Both the position numbers and the translations under genes were made by a program. The notes under the pieces were generated by a model that was given only the letters and a program-made list of their open reading frames with translations, did not search any database and was not told the DNA's origin. This document shows, piece by piece, positions 1 to 8,848 of a DNA stretch of 64,000 nt (its first letter is position 1; the number at the start of each line of letters is the position of its first letter). This DNA comes from Gammaproteobacteria bacterium (GTDB lineage Bacteria; Pseudomonadota; Gammaproteobacteria; Pseudomonadales; Halieaceae), in the NCBI GenBank assembly GCA_024742415.1, contig JANSYN010000004.1, positions 1 to 64,000 of the forward strand, in the 5' to 3' direction.

Positions 1-119
1 TGCCTGGCGACCATAGAGTGCTGGAACCACCTGAATCCATCCCGAACTCAGTAGTGAAACGGTACATCGCCGATGGTAGTGTGGGGTTTCCCCATGTGAG
101 AGTAGGTCATCGCCAGGCT
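1..119 (+). rRNA. rrf: 5S ribosomal RNA
   Basis: The first 119 bases match a gammaproteobacterial 5S rRNA. The 5' end (TGCCTGGCGA) pairs with the 3' end (TCGCCAGGCT) to form helix I, and the internal stretches CCATCCCGAACTCAG and GATGGTAGTGTGGGG are the conserved 5S core. The 16S and 23S genes would lie before the window. The gene looks complete, and the exact ends are uncertain by a base or two. Confidence 0.96.
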
Positions 120-129
120 TTAAATACCC

Positions 130-162
130 AACCCCGCCGCACCTGTGCAGCGGGGTTTTTTT
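130..162 (+). terminator. Rho-independent terminator of the rRNA operon
   Basis: A GC-rich hairpin (CCCCGC paired with GCGGGG around a short loop) is followed by a run of seven T, ten bases after the 5S gene. This is the standard place and form for an rrn terminator. Confidence 0.9.
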
Positions 163-415
163 ATGACTGTAAATCTTGATACCGGCTGGTAAATCTATGC
201 CAAGTGTTATCTAGTCGAGACAAAGCCTTGTTAACCGCATGCGAAGCTACAAGAGACGTCAGATTGTGATGTTGTACTCAAAAAGAGCGCAACACTCTTC
301 GATAACTTCCATGATGCGTCACTCCGCCTTGATAGAGATCTATTCTGGCCATAACATGCTGTAACTATTACTGAGCACGCACATATCGCATGTATGGGTT
401 GCTAGAGATTCCACT

Positions 416-1591
416 ATGCCAGCGTTAGTCTATCTGCATATTCCGAAGTCGGCAGGTTCTTCACACAGGAACTATCTTTTCGATGTTTACGGTAAGGAAC
501 GGGTCTACTGGTATGGGCTGAACTCCGACGACCTGGATTTTTCGTATGATGCCGTAGCGGGATATGAAGCGATTGGTGGCCATCGTCCCTTAGATTTCTA
601 TCCCCGTGACTTCGATGCTCTTTTCACAGCAGTAGTGCGCGATCCAATAAAGCGAGCGGTTTCCTTTTTCAATTATTGCATTGAGCCACCGGTCGTAGTC
701 CGTGAAGAATGGAGGGCTAAGCAGAGGCACCACATACAGCACTGGCGAGATACCGGTGTTGATCCAGAAAGTATGCTTCGTTCGATTGAGAAAAGTGAAG
801 AGCTAAGAAATCAGATTAGTAACTACCAGTGCAGATATCTTTCGCGCTATGAAAACACCTTTGAAGGTGTGCGTCAGTCTTTGGAGGAGAATAATTTTGT
901 GGTTGGGCTTTTCGATCAGATAGAAAAGTTCAACAATTTTTTTCAAACTGATCTCGCGTTTCCCACAGGCAATCGTTTTCTAGTAAACAGCGCGCCACCT
1001 GGGTATTGGAGACGAATCTCCCAGGAGGAGGGCCTAATCGACGCGCTAAAAGAGCTGAATCAGCACGATATGGCATTGCATAACTATATTCGAGTGAAAA
1101 ACAAGGGCTTGTATAGTCGTTCCCGCGTCAACGATCTCGTTGAGCGGCGCGTTTTAGAGCATTGTGCGAACATGCAAGAACAGACAGAGTGGCAAAGTCC
1201 TACATGGGGTAAAGTGCAGTTGTTCTCAAATGGACTGATACCTTTTATTACATCAGCCCCGCTTACCGTATCCATTGTCTTGTCCAATCGCAATGAGTCA
1301 AGTATCGCACTCACGACCACAGCTCGCAGGCGACAGTGTATTGGCTGGCAATTGCAAGATGTGAACGGGAAGCCCATTCTCGGGGCTTGCGGGTTTGCGC
1401 ATCCCAAGGCAGTCGTGGAGGAAAACCAGTTTCAATCAATTAGCACAACTATCTCACTGGAAGGTTTGCACGATCTCGACCCAATGCCACGCGCGATAGA
1501 GTTTTGTATTGTCGATGGCGACAATTGGCAGAATCAGGAATATCCGCTCAATTCGTGTTGGGCTAAGCTAGAGGTTCCCAAGTCCTCCTAA
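416..1591 (+). CDS. Sulfotransferase-family protein with C-terminal beta-sandwich domain
   Basis: This 391-residue protein opens with HIPKSAGSS at residues 8-16, the 5'-phosphosulfate-binding loop of PAPS-dependent sulfotransferases. VVRDPIKRAVSF near residues 73-84 is the matching 3'-phosphate-binding segment. It should therefore move sulfate from PAPS to a hydroxyl, most likely on a carbohydrate. The last 130 residues (from about 260) are a separate region rich in beta-strand patterns. It contains VSIVLSNRNES and a GWQLQDVNGKP segment, like the ligand-binding domains found at the ends of Wzt and some glycosyltransferases. The ATG at 416 lacks a clear Shine-Dalgarno sequence. The gene is AT-rich compared with the genes after 3595. 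The substrate is unknown. Confidence 0.75.
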   Translation: MPALVYLHIPKSAGSSHRNYLFDVYGKERVYWYGLNSDDLDFSYDAVAGYEAIGGHRPLDFYPRDFDALFTAVVRDPIKRAVSFFNYCIEPPVVVREEWRAKQRHHIQHWRDTGVDPESMLRSIEKSEELRNQISNYQCRYLSRYENTFEGVRQSLEENNFVVGLFDQIEKFNNFFQTDLAFPTGNRFLVNSAPPGYWRRISQEEGLIDALKELNQHDMALHNYIRVKNKGLYSRSRVNDLVERRVLEHCANMQEQTEWQSPTWGKVQLFSNGLIPFITSAPLTVSIVLSNRNESSIALTTTARRRQCIGWQLQDVNGKPILGACGFAHPKAVVEENQFQSISTTISLEGLHDLDPMPRAIEFCIVDGDNWQNQEYPLNSCWAKLEVPKSS

Positions 1592-1650
1592 CTCTTGCTG
1601 CCCAGATGACCGCAGCATGAATACGAAACTGTTCGGTTTTGTGTGCCGAT

Positions 1651-3165
1651 TTAACTCGACTTAGCGTAGTTAATGGAGGTAAGGGTGTAAGAAGCACTGG
1701 CGGTTATGTGAGTCTCGTCTTTCGTTCTCTTGTCTGTTTCGTAAATGTGCTCCATCCTGACGTCGACCAGCCCAAGCGGTGTGACACTGGTTAATGGAAT
1801 AGGAATTTTTGCTCGCTTTAGGTTGTGCACGCCGGCACTTTGACCGTTTATTGATACATGTGTACCGTTGTAGTTCTCTGAGGATTGCCCGTTGACGATT
1901 AAGATGAGCTTCTTGTGTGTAAAGTTAATGTAGTTTCTTTCAACTCTGAACTTGAGCGTTGAACAAATTTCATTGGTTTTGACTCCACTCTCAGAGGGGC
2001 TCGCCCAACCCTCTTCGGTGCTTGCGATACATCCTAGGGATTCACCCTTCAAAGGAAGTCCGTTCCAGGTTCTGTAGCTGCCAGTAGCAATTATTGTATC
2101 GAGTCTGGACAGAACGGCATCATTTACAACGGTGTCTATCAAACTGTTCGTGCGCTGTTTGTTGTAGGGGAAGAGTTCTGGATAGGCCCAGCTTTCATCA
2201 AGAAATTCTTCAACGACGCGCCTATTCGACTCGGCGTAGAAATCCCGAATAATCTTACACTCATCGTCGCTAAGGAAATACTTACCAATACTTCCTTCCA
2301 CTTCAATAATATTAAGCAACGTGTCGACGACGATCTTACGGCCTTCCGCACCTTTTCCATAATGCAAACCCAGCAGCTTGGATGCCTTTTTATGCAGAAG
2401 GCCTGAATGCGATAGGGGAAACAAACGATTTACCCGGTTGATAAACGATCTCCAGTGTGTTCTATGTTTGATAGATTCAAGCTGCCAAAATCCATTCTCA
2501 GAGTACTCGTCTAGAAGGTTCATTACTTTGACGCTTGCCAGATCGAGACTGATGTTTTCTTCGCCGGGAGAGAGTTGGAACTCTGAATCAGGCTTGAGCA
2601 TGAGCATGTCAAGCATGTCAACAACGACATTATTGCTTTTGAGAAGGGTTCGGTCGAACACTCGTACCTTTAAGGCGTTTCTTCCAAATTCTGTAGCGAA
2701 ACGTCCGAGTAGTGCCGCATAGTCTCTCAACTCTGGACACAGTAAGTCATTATTCTGGAAAAACTCAGAGAGCTGGTGACGGTGCTCGCCAGTCTTCACC
2801 TGCTGAAAATAACCACTTTGAATGACTTCTGATTGCTCGCGAAGGTAGATGTAGATCTTTACCTGGTAGTCTGAAAGCTGTCTTTTTAGGGTGGCAATTT
2901 GTTCGCTACTGTAACTGTTAATGCCCTCCCACGAGACAAACGCCTGCTCGAAGCCCTCATCCTCTGCATTGCGCAGCTCTTCATGTAGCTTTGAGAAGTC
3001 CTCATCATTGAGTTCGCGAAATATCTCCCAGTAGCCCGTTGCGGTGAGCCCCGTGCCTGGTATGAACATGGAGTTCTTTAGGAACCAATCCCTATTGATC
3101 TTCATGTTTGATTGAATTGCGCTACTGCCGGCCTTATCGATCCCGATGTGTATATGTACCAACAT
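1651..3165 (-). CDS. Sulfotransferase-like protein with C-terminal beta-rich domain
   Basis: The protein is 504 residues from the ATG at 3165; an in-frame TTG at 3186 is possible but less likely. HIHIGIDKAGSSAIQ at residues 4-18 resembles the PAPS-binding loop of a bacterial sulfotransferase-like family (HIGxxKTGSS type). The middle region is helical and charged. From about residue 360 a distinct C-terminal domain begins. It has WNGLPLKGESLG, GWASPSESGVKTNE and several strand-like segments and may bind carbohydrate. The gene ends 59 bases after the end of the convergent sulfotransferase gene at 416-1591. Codon use is AT-rich, as in that gene. The family call rests on the N-terminal loop alone, so the catalytic role is moderately sure and the substrate unknown. 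Confidence 0.65.
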   Translation of the reverse strand: MLVHIHIGIDKAGSSAIQSNMKINRDWFLKNSMFIPGTGLTATGYWEIFRELNDEDFSKLHEELRNAEDEGFEQAFVSWEGINSYSSEQIATLKRQLSDYQVKIYIYLREQSEVIQSGYFQQVKTGEHRHQLSEFFQNNDLLCPELRDYAALLGRFATEFGRNALKVRVFDRTLLKSNNVVVDMLDMLMLKPDSEFQLSPGEENISLDLASVKVMNLLDEYSENGFWQLESIKHRTHWRSFINRVNRLFPLSHSGLLHKKASKLLGLHYGKGAEGRKIVVDTLLNIIEVEGSIGKYFLSDDECKIIRDFYAESNRRVVEEFLDESWAYPELFPYNKQRTNSLIDTVVNDAVLSRLDTIIATGSYRTWNGLPLKGESLGCIASTEEGWASPSESGVKTNEICSTLKFRVERNYINFTHKKLILIVNGQSSENYNGTHVSINGQSAGVHNLKRAKIPIPLTSVTPLGLVDVRMEHIYETDKRTKDETHITASASYTLTSINYAKSS

Positions 3166-3594
3166 ATCGTAGCGCTGCCTTAGCAATCTGCACTTGGGTC
3201 AACAGCGGGAGTAACCACATGAGTCCCGGTATATAAACGATCACATAGTAGCGCCTAATTTGCTTGGCTGGCAATCGGCATAGCCGTCTGTCGGGCGGCA
3301 GGTTAGCGGAAGCGAGATGGAGTCTACACAATTCTGCATTTGGTCAGCGCCGCTTGCCTTAGTCGATACGGTATAGCCTGGGACGAACGCGAAAAGGCAC
3401 TATAGACGACTAGAGTCAATGATGCCGAGGTCTGTGGAGGGGTACTGCGTTAAACTGTCGCCTTTTAGTGAAAGTAGTGCTTACCAAAAACCGTGAACTG
3501 GTTAATATTCAACCGCCTAACCGGTGGTGATAATCGGATGAATCTGACACAGTGGTGGCAATAACAGGATTCGCTTGGCGCTGGCCTAAACAAC
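3166..3594. other. Intergenic region between divergent genes
   Basis: A stretch of 429 bases separates the divergent sulfotransferase-like gene and the algI-like gene. It presumably holds promoters for both. I see no gene, tRNA, strong hairpin or clear sigma-70 pair that I would defend. Confidence 0.5.
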
Positions 3595-5145
3595 GTGCTG
3601 TTTAATTCGTTCGAATTTATCTTTCTCTTCTTCCCGATCAGCGTCGTGGGCTATTTTGTGCTCGCCCGCTATTTGTCACTTGAGACTGCGCTGGGGTTTC
3701 TGGTGCTGGCGTCGCTGTTTTTTTACGCCTATTGGAACCCTGTCTACCTGCTGCTTATTCTCTTCTCTATCGCCTTCAACTACGTGATTGGGCGCGTCGT
3801 CACCAAAGACGGGGTAAGTGGCAAGCGGTCGGTGTTAGTGTTTGGAATCAGCGTCAATCTCGGGCTTTTGGCTTACTTCAAGTACGCGAATTTCTTCGTA
3901 GACAATGTAAATGCTGTGTTTGGTAGCGACTGGAACATCGGCACTATCTTCCTGCCCCTGGCCATTTCGTTTTTCACTTTCCAGCAGATATCCTACCTGG
4001 TCGACGCGTGGCGCGGTAAGACCCGCGAGTATAACTTCCTGCATTACTGCCTGTTCGTCTGCTTTTTCCCCCAACTTATCGCCGGCCCGATTGTCCACCA
4101 CAGTGACATACTCCCGCAGTTTATGCAGCGTGAAAATATGTCACCGCGCTGGAGTAACTTTGCCATTGGTCTGTCGATTTTTGCTATTGGACTGTTCAAG
4201 AAAACGGTGATTGCCGATAGCCTTTCCCAGTATGTGGGTCCCGTGTATGACGATGGCGGCAGCGTGGATTTCTTTCGCGCCTGGGGCAGTACGCTGGCTT
4301 ACACCTTCCAGCTGTACTTTGATTTTTCTGGCTACTCGGACATGGCGATCGGCGCTGCCCGAGTGTTTGGCGTAAAGCTCCCTGTAAACTTCTTCTCACC
4401 CTACAAGGCCACCAGTATTGTCGAGTTCTGGCGTCGCTGGCATATGACGCTCTCGCGCTTCTTGCGAGACTATCTATACATTGCCCTGGGCGGCAACCGG
4501 CACGGTAATACCCGCCGCTATGTCAATCTGTTCCTCACAATGTTGCTGGGTGGTCTCTGGCACGGTGCGGGCTGGCCCTTCGTGATCTGGGGAGGGCTGC
4601 ACGGCAGTTACTTGATGGTCAATCACGCCTGGCGCAATCTGCTGGGTCGCCTGGGCCTGGATTTTTCTGCCTCGATGACTTACCGCGCCTTTGCCTGGTT
4701 GTTAACCTTTATTGCGGTTGTTTTTTCGTGGGTCTATTTTCGAGCGCCCACGCTGGAAGAGGGCAATCGTATTGCGTTGGCGATGCTTGGGTTTTCAGGC
4801 TTTGAGTTGCCTGGTGGTATTCTGGCAAGGCTGGGTGTGCTGGCTCAGTATCTTCAGGCCCAGGGTGTTGAATTGTCACATGGCGGCGGGGCATTGCTGG
4901 TGCAGAACTATGTTTGGGTGCTGGGCGCGGGCCTTGCCGCTCTGGCGCTGCCCAATGTAGCCCAGATATTCAGCCGATACGATCCCGTCCTGTACGAATC
5001 GGAGCGTATCTTCCAGGGCGAACGCCACCATTCGTTGCTGAGCTGGGATTACAACCTGCGCTGGGCAATCGTGGTGGCAGTTGCCGGTGTAGGAGGCTTG
5101 CTGACGCTGCAGCAAGTGTCTGAATTCCTGTATTTCCAGTTCTAG
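3595..5145 (+). CDS. MBOAT-family O-acyltransferase (AlgI-like)
   Basis: This 516-residue polytopic membrane protein begins MLFNSFEFIFLFFP, the typical start of AlgI/DltB-type membrane-bound O-acyltransferases. That start fixes the GTG at 3595 as initiator. The core motifs are present: FWRRWHMTLSRFLRDYLYI near residues 280-298, and GGLWHGAGWPFVIWGGLHG near 319-337, which holds the catalytic histidine (about His323). Proteins of this family take an acyl group, usually acetyl, from the cytoplasm and pass it across the inner membrane to an extracytoplasmic acceptor. The following gene, two bases away, is the expected SGNH-like partner, so the pair probably acetylates an exported polysaccharide. 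It lies close to the sulfotransferase genes and to the 12-31 kb polysaccharide locus, but no alginate genes are nearby. Confidence 0.92.
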   Translation: MLFNSFEFIFLFFPISVVGYFVLARYLSLETALGFLVLASLFFYAYWNPVYLLLILFSIAFNYVIGRVVTKDGVSGKRSVLVFGISVNLGLLAYFKYANFFVDNVNAVFGSDWNIGTIFLPLAISFFTFQQISYLVDAWRGKTREYNFLHYCLFVCFFPQLIAGPIVHHSDILPQFMQRENMSPRWSNFAIGLSIFAIGLFKKTVIADSLSQYVGPVYDDGGSVDFFRAWGSTLAYTFQLYFDFSGYSDMAIGAARVFGVKLPVNFFSPYKATSIVEFWRRWHMTLSRFLRDYLYIALGGNRHGNTRRYVNLFLTMLLGGLWHGAGWPFVIWGGLHGSYLMVNHAWRNLLGRLGLDFSASMTYRAFAWLLTFIAVVFSWVYFRAPTLEEGNRIALAMLGFSGFELPGGILARLGVLAQYLQAQGVELSHGGGALLVQNYVWVLGAGLAALALPNVAQIFSRYDPVLYESERIFQGERHHSLLSWDYNLRWAIVVAVAGVGGLLTLQQVSEFLYFQF

Positions 5146-5147
5146 TC

Positions 5148-6278
5148 ATGACGGCCCAATCCTACTTATCGCGACTCCTGCTGGCCACTGTGTTAACGGT
5201 GCTCGCGGTGGTATCGATTAACTTTGTTGTTGATCCTTATGGCTTGACCAACGCGCCGCGTATGGAAGGTTTCAATGCAGACAAGGTCAGCATCAATAAC
5301 TACAGCCGTCTCCTCAAAAAGTACCAGCCTGCAGTGGCCGAGTACGACACATTGATCGTCGGAAATTCAAGGGTGGAAATGGGCCTGCATCCTGAGCACG
5401 CGTGTTTTGAGCGTCTGGGCTGGTCTGTGTATAACCTTGGCTTGCCGGGCGCCGGTGTTCGCAAGCAGTTGAATTATGCTCTGGATGTCCTGCACAAACA
5501 GCCTGTACAACGGGTGTTGCTAAGTGTGGACTTTAGCGATTTTGTCAGTGCAGCCGACGCCGCGCAGAAGGCACAGCCCCCCTTGTTGCAGCAGGTGTTG
5601 GGGGAGCTTGAGTATCTGCCCGACGGCACTGCGAATCCCGAATTCTCCTGGTTGTCTTTGCAGGACTATTACCAGGCATTGTTCTCCCTTGATGCGCTAG
5701 TAGCTTCAGTGCATACCGTGGTCGCGCAGGGTCCGTACGCGCCCAATCGAACGCTGGCGGGTTTTAATCCAGCCAATGATTTTCTTGGTGCCGTGATGGT
5801 AGAGGGCCCTCGGGCTCTGTTTGACCAGAAACAGGCGTCGCTGGAGGCCCGCTTTGGTCGTCGGTTGACGCTGTTCGATGCCCGGGGGGCGCCGTTGCAG
5901 CCCTATGAAGACCTGCTCGCATTTTTGCAATATGCCAGCGATCAGGGTGTTTCAATCACGCTGTTTACGAACCCGTTTCATGAGTTGTACTGGACGCTTC
6001 TGCACGAACATGGCCAGATGCCCTTGTATTCACAATGGAAGGGGATGTTGTCGTCGCTACCATCGGCCTTGCCGCGCGCCAACATCAGCTTCTGGGATTT
6101 CTCATCGCCCTCGCCCTATATTCATGAAGCTGTACCACCCGCCGGGGTGCGCGCAGGGCCCTTGCAGTGGTTTTGGGAGCCGGCGCATTATCGCAAGGAA
6201 TTGGGAGACCTCATGATCGATAGCATGTTGTCTTCTGATTGCGGCTCTAGCGCAGCTTTCGGCTCACGGTACTTCTAG
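5148..6278 (+). CDS. SGNH-like acyltransferase partner (AlgJ/AlgX-like role)
   Basis: The protein has 376 residues with one N-terminal membrane anchor (about residues 8-26, ending VVSINFVVDPYG). It has a GNSR motif at residues 72-75, inside DTLIVGNSRVEMGL. The serine in this setting is the nucleophile position of SGNH hydrolase-like proteins that accompany MBOAT enzymes. Near the C-terminus EPAHYRKELGDLM supplies the E-P-x-H-Y motif common in this group. The gene starts two bases after the algI-like gene and is surely cotranscribed. The likely role is to complete transfer of acetyl groups to a polysaccharide in the periplasm. No alginate-binding module is apparent, so the polymer cannot be named. 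Confidence 0.72.
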   Translation: MTAQSYLSRLLLATVLTVLAVVSINFVVDPYGLTNAPRMEGFNADKVSINNYSRLLKKYQPAVAEYDTLIVGNSRVEMGLHPEHACFERLGWSVYNLGLPGAGVRKQLNYALDVLHKQPVQRVLLSVDFSDFVSAADAAQKAQPPLLQQVLGELEYLPDGTANPEFSWLSLQDYYQALFSLDALVASVHTVVAQGPYAPNRTLAGFNPANDFLGAVMVEGPRALFDQKQASLEARFGRRLTLFDARGAPLQPYEDLLAFLQYASDQGVSITLFTNPFHELYWTLLHEHGQMPLYSQWKGMLSSLPSALPRANISFWDFSSPSPYIHEAVPPAGVRAGPLQWFWEPAHYRKELGDLMIDSMLSSDCGSSAAFGSRYF

Positions 6279-6280
6279 GT

Positions 6281-6320
6281 TTCAATCGAAAGTATGAGCC
6301 TTGCGCGCAGTTCGATTGAA
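6281..6320. terminator. Inverted repeat between convergent genes, possible bidirectional terminator
   Basis: TTCAATCGAA at 6281-6290 is repeated as its exact reverse complement TTCGATTGAA at 6311-6320, with 20 bases between. It sits between the ends of two convergent genes. The stem is AT-rich and there is only a short T-rich stretch after it, so termination is plausible but not proven. Confidence 0.45.
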
Positions 6321-6337
6321 GTGTTTTCCGCATCCTG

Positions 6338-8701
6338 CTAGAAATTGTAGCTCACGGTCATCCCGTATTGCCGCCCCGGGAAGTAGCGCCCACCGAAAGG
6401 CGGTGGCAGGCTTGGGTCGCCGTCCGTGCGGATGCTGGGGTTCACGTTCAGGTCTTCGTTGGCAAGGTTCTTCCCCCATACGCGCATGCCCAGCCCTGTT
6501 GATAGTGAATCGATGCCGATGGTGAGGTCGAACAGACTTTTGGCGTTGGCGAAGTCATCCGTGGAGGTTGTGAAGTTCGGCGATGACTGCCATGACCAAC
6601 TCAGGCGGCTGGAAAAAACCGTCGTGGAGCCAATCGGTCGGGTATAACCCAGTTGAAAATTGCTGTTCCACTGCGGCAGGTCATTGAGCGGCTCGCCATT
6701 GCCGGTAGGGCACAGTAACTGCTCAGGGGATGACTCCTCTCCCGGTGGGCAGAACCGAAACGTCCAGTCCTCGATGGTTGCGTCAAAGTAGGCGAGCCGG
6801 AAGTTGACATCCCAGTTCTGCGCCAACAGGTAGGTCACGTCAAACTCGATGCCCTGTGTCACGACTTCCTCGGCATTGGTCAGCTGGTTGGAGAACAGCG
6901 CATTGAGATCGCCAAGCGGTGTATCCAGTGCAACGACGTCCAGTGGCTGGATGATCTGGTGATCATCGAACTCCTGGTAAAAAACTGCCAGGTTGTAGGT
7001 AAGCTGGCCGTCGGCGGTTGCGCCTTTCAGGCCGATCTCAAAGGCGGTTGAGGTTTCTTCGTCGAAGGCGAGCATCTCCTGGCCCGCTGCGGCGATATCA
7101 GGGAACAGGGGCGCCAGCGGGATCAGCCCGGGTACCAGATTGTTGAATCCTCCCTGCTTGTAGGCGTTGTCGATCGCCAGATAGCCGGTGAGGTGTTCGT
7201 TGAAATAGTGCCTGAGCTTGAAGCTCCAGGACAGGTGGTCGTAGCTGACATCGTCATCGACGATCGAGTTGAAGCCCAGGAATGCAAAATTGCTGATGGT
7301 CCAGATGTCGTTTTTGTCATAGCGGGCACCGGCGGTAATGTCCCACTGTTCCGTCAAGTGATACGTAAAGTTGGCAAAAACGGCTTTGATATCACCCGCG
7401 CCCTCCGCCGGACCACGCAGGTTGACCTGGCTCAGGGTGACGTCGAAAAAGCCGTCGATATCTCGTTTGGCATAGTACAGGCCGGCAATATAGTCGAAGG
7501 TGTCGCTATTGTTGGAAAACCGCAACTCCGCAGTAACGGTTTCCCAGTCGAGCTGGATTTCAAACTGGCTGTCGCTGCCCGGGAAGGGCGCGCGATTTTC
7601 CAGATTATAGGTGTCGAAGTCTTGCCAGGATGCGAGGAAATCAACATGGGTAACCGCTGCGTTCCAGCGCAGGTGGACCGCGGTATCCAGCAGGTCCGTT
7701 TGTGCTTCCGACAGAAAATCCCCGTAGTAGTAGCGATCGTCAAAGCGGTTTTCGACCGCCGGGAGCGGATTGGCGCCGCCGGTACCCGGTACAATACCCT
7801 CGACGTTAAAATCGACGCCGTTGTCGTACAGGTCCTGGTAGTTGACCGTCCAGGTGAGGTCGGCGCGCTCATTGACCAGCCACAATAGCTTGGAGCGCAG
7901 CGACTTGTGGTCCTTGCCGCCGGTGCTGTCTTCGGGATTGCGCGCATTCCTGACCTTGACGTAGCCGTCGGACACTGCGCTTACTCCGGCCAATCGCACT
8001 GCGATTTTGTCGTCGAGTAACGGCAGGTTGATCGCGCCGCGCAGGTCGGTGCTGTCCAGGCTGGCGGAATTCTGCTGCGCGTAGGTGCCCTCCAGGTAGC
8101 CTTCCAACTGGCTGGTGTTGGGCGCGCGCGTGCTGATGTTGTAGGCCCCGCCCGGCGCATTCTGGCCGTACAGGGTGCCCTGCGGGCCGCGTAGAAGCTC
8201 CAGGCGCTCCACATCAACGAGCGTAGAAAAAGCAGCGCCGACAGAGCCCTGCGCGAACTGGTCGATGAATACGGCCACGCTCTGGGGCGATGTCAGTGCA
8301 AACCAGGGTGGCCCCACGCCGCGCAGCCTGATGGCGGCGGTCTGCACGCCGGGGAAGAAGGTCACCCCGGGTGTGAGCTTTGCGGTTTCAGTGAAGTCGA
8401 AGATATTCAGGTTGGTCAACTCCTCACCGCTGACCACACTCATGGAAATGGGCACGTCCTGCAGGGACTCCTGGCGTTTTTGTGCGGTGACCACAACTTC
8501 TTCCAGTCGCCGGGCCGAGTCGCCCGGATCGTCTTGCGCAACAGCCCCCGTGGCCAGCCAGGCGATGCTGGCCAGTAGAATTGCGATGACCTGCCGCGAG
8601 CTCCGGCAACACACAGCTGTTGCCAGGCGACTGGTCGCCGGGGTGTAGCCGGGGCAGGTTGAGGGGTTGGGTGAGGTGGCACGCACAGAGGGGCTGTTCA
8701 T
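6338..8701 (-). CDS. TonB-dependent outer-membrane receptor
   Basis: From the ATG at 8701 the protein is 787 residues. A signal sequence (IAILLASIAWLATGAVAQ) lies unusually far in, near residues 38-56, after a basic N-terminal stretch. A TonB-box-like EEVVVTAQKR follows, then the plug domain (SMSVVSGEELTNLNIFDF, RLELLRGPQGTLYGQNAPGGAYNI) and a long beta-barrel. The barrel ends in GRQYGMTVSYNF with the terminal aromatic residue needed for outer-membrane insertion. The family takes up siderophores, vitamins or oligosaccharides using energy from TonB. No transport, regulator or degradative genes lie beside it, so the substrate cannot be named. A GTG at 8719 is an alternative start; neither has a good ribosome-binding site. 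A start nearer the hydrophobic core is also possible. Confidence 0.9.
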   Translation of the reverse strand: MNSPSVRATSPNPSTCPGYTPATSRLATAVCCRSSRQVIAILLASIAWLATGAVAQDDPGDSARRLEEVVVTAQKRQESLQDVPISMSVVSGEELTNLNIFDFTETAKLTPGVTFFPGVQTAAIRLRGVGPPWFALTSPQSVAVFIDQFAQGSVGAAFSTLVDVERLELLRGPQGTLYGQNAPGGAYNISTRAPNTSQLEGYLEGTYAQQNSASLDSTDLRGAINLPLLDDKIAVRLAGVSAVSDGYVKVRNARNPEDSTGGKDHKSLRSKLLWLVNERADLTWTVNYQDLYDNGVDFNVEGIVPGTGGANPLPAVENRFDDRYYYGDFLSEAQTDLLDTAVHLRWNAAVTHVDFLASWQDFDTYNLENRAPFPGSDSQFEIQLDWETVTAELRFSNNSDTFDYIAGLYYAKRDIDGFFDVTLSQVNLRGPAEGAGDIKAVFANFTYHLTEQWDITAGARYDKNDIWTISNFAFLGFNSIVDDDVSYDHLSWSFKLRHYFNEHLTGYLAIDNAYKQGGFNNLVPGLIPLAPLFPDIAAAGQEMLAFDEETSTAFEIGLKGATADGQLTYNLAVFYQEFDDHQIIQPLDVVALDTPLGDLNALFSNQLTNAEEVVTQGIEFDVTYLLAQNWDVNFRLAYFDATIEDWTFRFCPPGEESSPEQLLCPTGNGEPLNDLPQWNSNFQLGYTRPIGSTTVFSSRLSWSWQSSPNFTTSTDDFANAKSLFDLTIGIDSLSTGLGMRVWGKNLANEDLNVNPSIRTDGDPSLPPPFGGRYFPGRQYGMTVSYNF

Positions 8702-8815
8702 TGATGTAAACTTCGGCACTCGATTATTATTGGTGTTACGTCAGCGGCGCAGGAATGCCTCCTGCGTGCTGAACAGGTAAAAAGTCTAGACTATTTCTCG
8801 CCACCCTGCAGTGCT

Positions 8816-8836
8816 AAAAAGGGGCCGTCCGTCCCC
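8816..8836 (-). terminator. Possible terminator after the His-rich gene
   Basis: On the minus strand, GGGG and CCCC flank an eight-base loop and are followed by five T, 13 bases past the stop codon of the gene ending at 8849. The stem is short, so confidence is low. Confidence 0.35.
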
Positions 8837-8848
8837 GCGCATTTACTC

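Noticed and set aside
7193-7888. Open frame of 231 codons on the plus strand
   Set aside because: It is antisense to the TonB-dependent receptor, whose motifs and barrel end are clear, and it shows no recognisable domain.
8748-8792. Hairpin CGCAGGA/TCCTGCG and palindrome AGTCTAGACT upstream of the TonB receptor gene
   Set aside because: Each is short and could arise by chance. No T-run follows the hairpin and no known operator matches the palindrome.
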